DNA of 64,000 bases, from the NCBI GenBank assembly GCA_963693305.1, contig OY855906.1:20239661-20303660 (forward strand), given 5' to 3'. Made by a program: the position numbers and the translations under genes. The notes beneath the pieces were generated by a model. It worked only from the letters and a program-made list of their open reading frames with translations. It searched no databases and was not told the DNA's origin. Source of the DNA: Meandrina meandrites. Lineage: Eukaryota > Cnidaria > Anthozoa > Scleractinia > Meandrinidae. Below are positions 47,995-59,900 of the stretch, piece after piece (position 1 is the stretch's first letter; each line of letters begins with the position of its first letter).

Positions 47995-50900
47995 CTAACC
48001 AAAATAATAAAAAAGATTGTGTTGTTAAACTGTCTTTAAATACTTTTTAAGAATAGGTTCCCTTCCGGGGGTGAGAGTGGGCCATACACCTTTCACTAAA
48101 ACACCTTCAAATTAAGACAAACAGCCAGGATCATTTTTTCCATTGCTGAGCATGACACCAAGCGATTAGATTTTATTAAAACAATAATTACCTGCATTGA
48201 TGGGAACACAAGTCCAACCACAAAGTTTGACAGCCAGTTAGCCACGCCTGCTACACTTACAGCAGCGGCCCTGGAGCCTTGAGAGAAGAGTTCAGCGGTT
48301 ATAAACCAGGGAATTGCACCTAGAATAATAGAGCACACAATAACATTACAAACTAAACACTAGGAACATCATTTACACATGCTATCTTACTAAATGAAAT
48401 ACTGTAAAGTTCTGATTCCGAAAATAATAGGGGTTATCTAAAACGAAGCCCCCCGCTTATAAGTACCCTGGTTACAGGCCTATCTACCTGGAAACAAAAA
48501 ATACATCCGGTTATAAGCCCCCCCTCCCCCCTCGGATATAAGCCCCCCTCTGCTGGAGGACAGTACAGAGCAGGACTAAATGTTTCTTTATTATGATTTT
48601 TTAACTTAAAAACGTATTTCGATCAACACTGCCGTGGCCCGTTCCAAAAAACGTTTTTTTTTTTTGTTATTCCGCTTATAAGCCCTCACACTTATAAGCC
48701 TCTCCGTTAATAAGCTCACCCAAAATCCCTTACGAAGTTGTATAATCCCAGGGCTACACCCGGAATTTTACGGTACCATAAAATTTTTAACATACATATT
48801 GTTGTTTCTGTTATTTCCACTGTTTTTTAATTAAAAGCATTTTGACAAAACAATTTGGCAACTAAATTTTCTGAGCAGGTTTCCACGTTGGAACATTCTT
48901 GGAATGTGCTCATCATGGTCAGTATTTAACTTCATGGCAAGTCATGTGACTGAGGTGTCCTGAAACGATTTACAAAAGCAAGCAACTTCTGAAAAATTTG
49001 AACTTGGAGCACTTTCAATAGAACAAGAGACCTCTCTTGGTTGGAGGCATTTGAGACTGTTGTTGAAAATACTGGGCTTCTTATATATGGGTGTTTGCTG
49101 TACTATGCATCTTATATGATCATGTGGGTGAGGGTAGCCCTGCAACAGGTGACTATCACCAACAACAGTAGCCCTGTAAAGGGATGTTACTGGTGACTAT
49201 CACCAACAACAGTAGCTCTGCAAAAGGAATGTAACGGGTGACTATCACCAACAACAGTCCTTTTAAGGATTTTCCTGGTACACACTCATCCTGAACAAAT
49301 AGAAACGTATTCTGACAATCAAAACTACTATACCTTACATTGTAAATGAAATGTGTACATGCCAGTGATAGGCAAACGTTTTTCCTGCTTGATACATTGC
49401 ATACTGATAGTGTTAAATATTGTTAAATCAACTTCATACCTGGACCAACTTGGAAAAAGACCACAACCAGCAATGTGGCTACCACAGATGCATAGTTCAT
49501 CCCAGACAAGTTCTGCAATAATATTTACATTGCAAAACCATTTCATCAATAGACCATACATAGAGCAAAACTATTTCCTCTGATAACCAAAAACAGATAG
49601 CTCTTAAGCCTCCCTTCAACTTATAATTATTATTTATGTACATCTAAAAATATGACCTGGAATAACAATATGAAAAGGCAAAACTGTTCTCAGAAGTTCC
49701 ACTATCGTACCTCATAACGAAATGATACAGTCATCACAGCATAAAACACAAACATGCCTCCAAATCCTACAAGCAGCAATGATCTCCTTCCAATAGATTC
49801 CACTGTTTTTACCTGCAAATTGTACAAACCAGAAATAAGAACAGTTTAAGGTGGCTCCATATTATAGTTTTATAACCACACATGCGCTGATGATGCGAGC
49901 CTTCAGAAACTGCACGTGCGCAGTGTTTAACTACGGATTTGAGTTAAGCATTTCAAAGGAAATCTTTATCTGCAATAGAATTTTAAGAACAGACAGTGCT
50001 GTCTTAACTTCCAACTATTATGAGGTTGTAGATTTTCATCATGGGATTGCATAAAACGCCCACTGTAAGCGAGCCTAGTGGTTTCAACGTTGATGCATGC
50101 TCAAATAGCGATCTTGGCGAATTTCTATTCTGTTGCGTAATTGTTACAAATTTGGGGGGCAGAAATGGCAACTTTGGTCTTATTTTTCTCGCGTTTCCTT
50201 CAGTGAAATTTCGTAAAAGTTGGCAGACAGGTTATAATTATTTTCCTTTACGTGGCCAGAAAAGACAAGAAAGAGTTCTTCAATTCTCTTGCTACTGAAG
50301 CCGAGAATGCAGCAGGGCAGCAAAACATGAAAAGGTTATATGAGATAACCAGGACAATGTCTGGAAAGAGAAGCAAACTGACAAGGGCAGTTAAGAACAA
50401 GGAAGGCAGGACTATCTCCACGGAGTCAGAACAAAGAATGAGATAGGCAGAGCATTTCCATGACATATTAAACAGAACACCCCCTTCTGTTATGCCAGAC
50501 ATCAGTGAGACAGAAGGACCCCTCCTAAATGTCAGCATTCATCCACCATCTAAAGCAGGGATTGTAAGAGCCCTAAACAGCTGAAGAACGGGAAGGCAGC
50601 AGGACCAGATGGAATCCCGCCTGAAGTACTTTAAATCAATCCCATCACCACAGCAGAAATGTTACATCCGCTCTTCCTTAAGATCTGAGAAGTTGAGAGA
50701 GTTCCATCAGAATGGAAGCATGGGTATCTGGTGAAGCTACCCACCAGATACCCTGACCTAACACTTTGCAACAACTGGTGTGGAATTATGCTCCTTTCTA
50801 TCCCAAGTAAGGTATTCTACCACATTTTCCTTGAAAGGTTGAAAGATGCTCTAGACAAACAACTGCGATGTAACCAGGCAGGGTTTAGGAAAGATAGATC

Positions 50901-53900
50901 ATGCACCGACCACATTGCCACTTTAAGGATAATCATTGAACAGTTGAAGGAATGGCAGACTCCATTATACTTGAATTTTATTGACTTTGAGACGGCTTTC
51001 GACAGTGTTGACAGGAACGTCATCTGGCAACTCATGCACCACTATGGAATTCCACCAAAGTTCATCAAACTGATCCAGGACCTATATGAGTCATCATCTT
51101 GCCAAGTCATCCATAATGGGAAACTGTAATGACCACAGGAGTTCGTCAAGGTTGTTTGCTGTCCCCAATGATCTTTATTCCCTGATTGCAGGGAAAACTG
51201 GCCTCAGGGTAAGCAAGGAGAAAACCAAAGTGATGCGAGCTAACAACAAGCAGCAGCATTAAATCAAGCTAATAGAATAGGCAAAGCTAGACTGGCTTTT
51301 AACACGCTCAGACCGGTCTGGAATGCCTCATCGATTTCTACCAAAACCAAGCTGCGCATCTTCACTACCAATGTTACAGCCACGCTCCTCTACGGCTCAG
51401 AAACCTGGAAAGTGACACAAGCTCTATTGAATAAGCTACAAAGCTTTGTCAACAAATGTCTCAGAAAGATCGTCAGGATTCATTGGCCAGAAAAGATAAG
51501 TAATAAAGATCTCTGGAGTAGGACAGGACAAGGGCACATACCAACGATGATAGCAAGACGGAACAAGCAGGAATTGAAATGGAATCCACAGGGTAAACGG
51601 AAGGTGGGAAGACCAGTCAAAACTTGGAGAAGGTCAATTGAAGAAGAGTTGAAGAAAGCAAACATCAGCTGGAATACAGCAGAGAAGAATGCGGCCAACA
51701 GAGTCCACTGGCGCAGCATTGTGGACGCCTTTTGCTCCACGAGGAGCCTAATGGAATAATGATGACGTGGCATTCGGTTTTTACGAAAATCTATAAGACC
51801 AGTTTTTACGCAGAGGGGAAAAACACAAATTTGCAAATAACAAAGAAGCTACCATTACAACCCCCTACTTTTTTCTGTTTAAAATTATTTTCCAGATGGT
51901 ATCCATGTACTGTGAAAATTTTGGAAGATTTCACTGAAGGCAACTGAAGAAAATTGCACTTAAAGTCACATAAACACTCAAATTTGCATTTGTTTGGGTA
52001 CTCTTAATTCACGATTTAAATCCAATATTTTAACAGAGATGGTTGTAGAACACTGTTTTATCATTGCTTATTGTATTTGATAAGTTTGAGCGAACTGGGA
52101 GTGAAAACGAATGCAAAACCAGATTTCAAAATATAACACTAGCGCGCGCCACATCATATGCTATTACCCTATAGAGCCACCTTAAAAAAGAGTCTAGAAG
52201 GAAAACACTTTACAAATACAGTAGTTTATCTGCATGTATCAAAATCTCCTAACATTAGTAAAAAGGCGTAATCAGGCATTATTAGTGATATTATTTATAA
52301 GTAGCAGCTATTTGGCAATACTAAACATACTAGCATCTAGCATTTCAATAATTGGATGCTTTTTATAAATGTTCTTAGCTTTATCTAGAATAAAAATAAA
52401 TCTGAAACAATTGTTTTAAGTTTCTTTCATTTGTTTGCCTTAATTTGGCATTTTTAGGCCTTTGAAGGGAGCAACATATTAGATTTGAGATGCATGCAGT
52501 GTTATCTGATACGCATCTCTCATGGCAACTTTCATCTCCCTTTTTAAAGCCAGCCACTTTTTTTTTCTGAAGATTTAGATAAGTACCACAGAATGTCAGA
52601 AAAATCAACTGAAGTATTTTTCTTAATAGTAAAAGTAATGGAAAGCACAGCAAACATAGCTAGCGACAACTTTTACCGGACGTATACAAAACATGGACCC
52701 AGGTCCATGGACCACCCCCGTGGACCCGGTCCATGGACCACCCTGTGGACCATGGACCTGGTCCGTGGACCACCTCATGGACCCGGTCCATGGACCACTC
52801 TTGTGGACCTGGTCCATGGACCACCCCTGGGCCTGATTTTCATCATGCATGTTCATGCACAATATATGTGGGTTCCACAGTATGGTGGATTCAGGGTGGA
52901 AAATAACAGTCGGACTTTGGACATTGGCCGACCACAATTTGCCAATGTCCGATGAAATTCCAACAGTTAGGTTGGACAAAATGTCTGGACAACTTTTTTT
53001 TTTGCTTTTGAGTGCAAACACCAATGTTCTGCGTTAACAACGCATTAGATTAGCAGGCTCACATATCAAGCAGTACTGTAATAGGATGTCTGACCTCACT
53101 TTTGTTTTGTCTGATCAAAATGGTGACACTCCACTAGGTCAGCTTTATTTCCTCAGTATTTCTTAATAGCATATTTATTTAAAGCTAAACTTTGTTTGCA
53201 ACGAATCTAACAGATAATAAGCACTAGATATTTTGCATCCCATCATAACAATGATAGGTTAGTATGTTCTGTTGTACTTCAGCGATTGTTTGAAAAATAA
53301 TATCGAGCAAAATCCATGAGGAGAACACCAAAACCTCACATGCCCATGCTGCCCATCATCACTGGCAAAAGCTTGAATTACATATTAAAAAGCAGGAACT
53401 GGATATTGAGTGTCATAAGTCTGAGTTCTATACAATGTCCCCAGTCTAACCTTTACACTGACAGGTACAATTTGCTTTTGAAAATAAGGCGTGGTCCATC
53501 AGGTGGTCCATGGACCAGGGTGGTCTATAAGGTTGTCCATGGACCTGGGTCCATGTTTTGTATATGTCTGTTTCCATATACATGTATACAATGAAAAACA
53601 GGCTCAGCTGGGGGTGGTCCATGGACCGGGTCCACAGAGGTGGTCCATGGACCGGGTCCATGGGGTGGTCCATGGACTGGGTCCACAAGGGTGGTCCATG
53701 GACCCGGGTCCATGTTTTGTATACGTCCACTTTTACCACCTAAAATTATCGCTTTTCTGCACCAAGAAAATACCACAGCGCAACTGAATGCACTTGTCAG
53801 TTGTAAGTGTTTTTATTTTTCATTATAGAAGTTTACATGTGCTAAAGAACTAATTGTTTGTCGGGATTTACTGCATTATATGGTCTACTTTCTTCTTGTT

Positions 53901-56900
53901 ACATGTATGCTACTTGTGTGAATAAAATCGAATATATTTGACCAGGAGCCATTACCTAGCCTAGATAAATCGCTTTTTTTTTAGCAAGAAATGACCCATT
54001 TTTTGTGTGTGGATCAAATTTTTTGAGATTCTTTTTTGAAATTGAATCAAAAATTATTATAAATTGCAAACCAAACGAGAAATGTCAAAGGTAGAACAGG
54101 ACATGCATCACTGTAACAGGTCCGAACTTACCGGCTGATGAATCATGCAGACCGGCTTTGAACCCCACAACCTCACATTTTTAATTCAGCTAAAGCTCAC
54201 TTTTAAGCTTCTTTAATTGTCACAATTCTTTTTTGGGCTCACAGAAACTGAGTGACACACACAAACTTCAGAATTTTGTGTTTAGTTACTCAAGCAACAA
54301 TTTTTCTAAAGGCTTCTGCTGTGCTGCTCCTTGCCTTTAAAGCCAATTAACACTTGGCTGGTTTCGTCATTTCTGTTGTTGTCTACTGATTTTTCAAAAG
54401 CAACCATTACTTAGCTCCTACTTACAGTTTGCAACTTGCACCTAAACAGCCTTGAACAAACACTTATCTAAATTATATTTAGGTTCTGTTTTATTCTCAG
54501 AGAATTAATGGTTTCAGATGACCTTGGTCTATCTCAGGCAGTCGTATCTCTTTTAAATGGAAACTATGATAAAATCAGGCACTAATACCATATTCATTTA
54601 TAGTTATAAAATCACTTAATTATAATTTATTTTGTTTGAATTTTTATGGTTTCTCATTTTCTAGCTGCAGAAAGGGGCATTTTTGTCATGGTTGCATGTT
54701 ATAATGTTTTAATGTATTAAGCTATCTCTACTTACGGTAACACCAGTCATAATTACACTGACAACACCAACAGCACAAGATGCCACACGGCTTTCTTTCA
54801 CCCCAGCCTTCTCAAGTATTGATGTGGAGTAATAAAATACCTACAAAAGTCACCCATATTAATTAAGTTGGTACATATTAATTCTATCATTTAATATCAG
54901 CCCATGGATTTAAATATATGGTCTTTTGGGGAGGGGGAGTGCTTATTTTAATTTAAGGGTGATTTCTTGTGCATTACCTAGGGTGTAATATCTGTTCACA
55001 GGTCCACCATTAGCCCTGCCAGCTTTACTCCTCAGGCTTGATTCTAAGACCCACTCAATCTTGAAAAAGTATTTGCACAAGCTTTTTACAAACTAAAAAT
55101 AGGTAACATTACATTGAGTTGTACACATGAAAAGCAAAAAAGATTACAAACAAATGTTTGTTATTAATTTTGAGAAACTTGTTGAAGATTGCTTAGCAGA
55201 TTGAAAGCTATTAACCATTTTTCCTTTCACAAACCCGGTCAGAAATACATGTAATTAACCTCCAAAAGGCCCTATCCAAAGCAGTGAGCTTTTTCTTTAT
55301 TTGTTTCACTGTAATTAACAGGTGCATGGCCATTTGAAGCCAACTGATCTTTATTCAACAAACTGTAATTATCAAGATGATGCCCTTTTCTACCAAAATG
55401 ATTGATTTAAAGTAAGTAAAATATATGCCTAGTCATGTACAACTTGAAATTTAAAAACACATTTGACCTCATTTTTACGACTTTTTTGCAGATTTGCAAA
55501 ATATCAGTATTGTAGGTGATGAGCGCATTCACATCAGTGGGTCATAAACATGATACTGAATGGTGACACAGTACATATTCTCCCAGGTTCATGTAGAATC
55601 AATAGTAGCAGGAGTAGCTGTAGTATTATTAAATGTTGGCTATTATAAATGCATGTGAAACTTACTGAAATGTGATGAGATGTTTTGGGATGCTAAACAA
55701 CTATGTCATGAGCTTGGGGTGTGACCATGTTCTACTCTGTGTTTTGAAAAACACAACTTAGAAAGCATTTTGTGTTGTGTTGTGTTGTTATGAAATGAAC
55801 AAGGGCTCCTAACAGGCAAATTTTCCCAACCAGACTGGGGTTTCTTTTGATAGCTCGTTACTTTCATTTATGGCCTCAAAACTTCTGATTTTATACTCCA
55901 GTGAAACTCCTCAAAGGTTACCTTGGTCTTTAGTAATGGAAGTGAAAGTCAAATTCAAACCAGCTCAAACATGCATGATAAGTTTTAAATAAAGCAGCCA
56001 ATCAGCAAGACCTAGCTGTTTCCACAGAGAAGTTTACACACCAAAGGAAATTGTCTGTTACCCAGCTGCAGTGTTTTCATAATTTGCTAAATTAACCTTT
56101 TACAAATCACTAGCACTTGAATGTGTTAAGCAAGACTTCTTTGAGAAAATATTTTTCACTTGACGACCATACTTCCCACACGAGTTGTTTCTTACACAAG
56201 GTGATACCAAATATTTATTTTGTCAAAACACTGAACTTTAGTATTTTGTATTTGTTTCAAGTCGCTCAAATGTTTATTTTCCTTTCACAAACAAAAAAGG
56301 TTAAGTGAGAAAGAAAAAATACACAGGAATGCAGATGCTTTTTGGAAGGAAAACCAACTGAAGTTATGCAACTGCGGATTGAGCCTGCCACTCTGCCGTT
56401 TCTTGCAGCTCATGGCCCCATGGCTACAAATGAAATTTCTTTTTTTTTATTTTCACAGATCTTAAGCTTTTCTGACAAACAAATCTGAAATAATTAACAT
56501 TAAGTAACACAAAATTTATACAAAAAGAAAGATAGTGTTCACCTTTTTGCCGCTTATGTTATGTTATGTCATTTTTTTGTAGTTGAATAATAATTGCCTT
56601 GTAGTTCAAAAGATCATCATTAAATTGACGTGAGAATTTAACTTAACTTAGACAGACTCAGGTCACTGGGGGGTTTACAATACAGTGGAGTAAAATTTGC
56701 TATTTCAAGTACTTTAATTGCAAAAGCTTTCTGGAGAGCTAGATCCAAAGAGGAAAAAAACCTGAAAAAAATCACATTCTTTCTGTCCACCTTAAGTTTG
56801 TTCATTTCAATTGTCATGCATTCTGGTCCTACATGCTTCATACTGCTGCTCATACTTCAAATTCTTTGTTAAGTAGCATATAACATTTTTGATCAATGCA

Positions 56901-59900
56901 TTCACCTGATGCACCCAGTCTCAAAGAGACCTTTGATTACTATCCTTGAGCTAGTAGAGATGTCAACACATGATATCTGAAGATGTGTTAAGTTGGCAAT
57001 TTCTTGTTTGTTTGTGTTTTTTTTAGGGTGGGGGGTATTTTCAGACATGGATGGTAGCCACGGTATTGAATACTATGTTCATGTAGAGGTTGACATAGAA
57101 GTCACCCGCTGTGCAATAGTACATGGCAAGTGCATGTTTGGTTTTTATTCTCCAACTCCACATACAAATAATGCATGGAACAAATACAAATATCTGACAC
57201 TCTGCAGTCCTTTTATTCCTCTTGACCAGGTGAATGATTAAAAAAAGGTGAAATTAGTCGGCATTTTGGGAAAAGAAAACATTAGATTATAAATATCTTA
57301 CTAGACATTTTACTATGTAATATCACTGTACACATTAACACTTCATTTGTATGTTGAGACATCCTTATTATACCCTTCAGACTCACCAAAATATTTCAAG
57401 ACTCCTAATTAATATACAGCGATACTATGCACTAAAATGTCTAATAAGACATTTTTTTCTGATAACAGCCATTTGTTTGCATTTTTTTTATGTTGTGACA
57501 GACTAATTGCATTTTACCATTGGGTATTAGTCACACATTACCGGTAATCTTCATTTTCAGATGTACAATTCCTTCCAAAGAAAGCCCAGCCACTTTTAAA
57601 ATGTTATTCATGTATTTTGCTCCAATAATACATCAACTTAGGAAGCTAGTCCAACAGAAGTACATTACTTACTGCATTGATTCCGCTGAGCTGCTGACCC
57701 AGCTGCAACACAACACTGATCAGCAGGGGTGTTCTCAGTGCTTGGATTTGAACCAGTTTAGCCACACTGACCCTCTCTTCTCTCAGCTGACGCTCCTGTT
57801 CAATCTGTCAATCAAATCATTTTCATGTCATGTTAATGACTTATTAGCAACTATTCTTGACTGAAGATTTTTAAGGTCTTAGCTTGTCTTATGTATAATA
57901 TGTTATACAAATGTTCTTTCTGTAACAGTTATAATGATGCCTTCTACTTCTTGTAGCAAACACCTGTATATCAAGTTTTATATCAAGTTTTGTGAGCTTC
58001 TTAGCTTATACCAAGTATCAGCAATAGTTAGTTGTTCAAACAGGCAGTACGTAGTTAAAAAAGGATAAAGTTTATATTAAATGGAATTTCAGAATTATTG
58101 AGCATATACCATTCTTATGTGCTATCCTAAATATAAGGTCGCTATTATCTATTAATTATAGTTATAATTATAACTAACTGTTGGTCAGTCAGTCAATCGG
58201 TTGGTCAGTGGATCAGTGAGACAGTCAGCCAGCAAGTGAGTCAGTGGCGGAGTCAGTCAGTGAGTCAGTCAGTCAGTGAGTCAGCAAGGTCGGTTAGTCA
58301 ATTGGACAGTCGGTTGGTGAGTTGGCCAGCGAGTGAGTGTGAGCCATTCAGTCAGTCAGTCAGTCAGTCAGCCAGCTAGCGAGGGTTGGTCGGTTGTCAG
58401 TCAGCAAGCAAGCAAACAAGAGAAACTCTGTGTAGTACAATTTGTAGTACAACAAAGTTACGCACAAGAACCCAAAGATGACAGGTGAAAAGAACCACTG
58501 ATCCTCTTTTGAGAGAAACATACCCTCATTTCTTCTATGTCCATCATTACATCTGTTGTTCCTCTCAGCTTTTTTAAGGCTGTTTCCAAGGAAAACATTT
58601 CATATTACTAAGTAAATAATAGTTACAAGTTTAAATGATTGTACACTTTGTAGTTTTAGAGGTTTTTAATGATGGTCTTTCAAGTGCCAATTCAAACTGA
58701 GATTAGTTCCAACCTTGATACAAAACTTTCTCTGTAAACAATGTTCACAACAAGTGCAATTGCAGTAAGGGAAAAATTCTTTCAGAGAGTGTTACTTAAG
58801 AAATTTCCTACTCAATAATTGTTCTCTTAAATACAACATCTTAAGGTATACAGTAAGCTATGTTGTTACAATGTACATTGTATGTTACACTATGTGATAC
58901 ACACTTATTTGACGTTACTCTAAGCCTACGTTGTATTTCACATAGTTTACATCAAGTACTTGCACCTGACTAGTTTGAATTTTTCTGAACTTTTTGTCCC
59001 CAAAGGCCAGCCCTTGCCAATCTTCCATAAAACAAGTCCCATAGCCCTTCAGATGACTACATTAAAAGTAAATTGATGTACAGTCAAACCTCGATTATCT
59101 GGACTCTTGGGGACCGGGCTAAATAGTCTGGATAATCGAAAATATGAATATTAATACCGTAAAATTTGTGTATAAGCTGCACTTTTTTGCCGAAATTTTT
59201 GGCTCAAAATCATGGGTGCGGCTTATCTACAAGATCATTGCATGCAAACAGGGCTTCTGACAAGATGCGGTGGTGCGGGTCCACATATATTGCTCACATC
59301 TGCATCCTCCGCATCTTCTATGCTTTTTTGCACATAAAACTGAAAAATTGCTCCATATAAGCGACAAAGTAACTCTTTACTATCCTCACAAACAAAGATA
59401 ACAAAGAGAATGATATTTTGGAAAAGTTTTTTCTCTCAAAACAGCAACGAAAACCATGCGTTTCGTCTGTGAGCAATTTTCAACCTCCAGGCGTTCCACA
59501 TGTCTTTTGGTGATGGGCCTGGATACTAGTCGTTCCAGTGCCTGAACAAGTGCCTAAGGTTACTAAGCTACGAACGTTTTCACGAACACAACAAAATGTC
59601 CATTCTTTACGCAACATTTGATGTAAAAACTGTGATGAATGAATACCTGTCAACGAATGGCAGAAAAAGGTAAAAAATGTCAAAGTTGGCAGAAATGATG
59701 TTTATTCTATAAAGTTCTAAAATTCTGGGTAAGACTGAGAAGTGTTTTCTGTTAATGTGTTTTTAAGAACAGAAATTTAAAGCCCACAGCAAGGGGTATT
59801 TTCAGTTGGTCACCCATCCAAGTACTAACCCCGCGCAACAGGGTTTAACTTCAGTGATCAGATGGAAACCAATGCTTTCCTTGTGCATGGTATCAGTGTC

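Noticed and set aside
52593..53828. Overlapping frames rich in GPWT, VHGP and WSMD
   Set aside because: Six-frame shadows of the GGTCCATGGACC arrays.
58186..58440. CRISPR-like array
   Set aside because: Repeats are short, imperfect GTCA units without spacers; the genome is eukaryotic.
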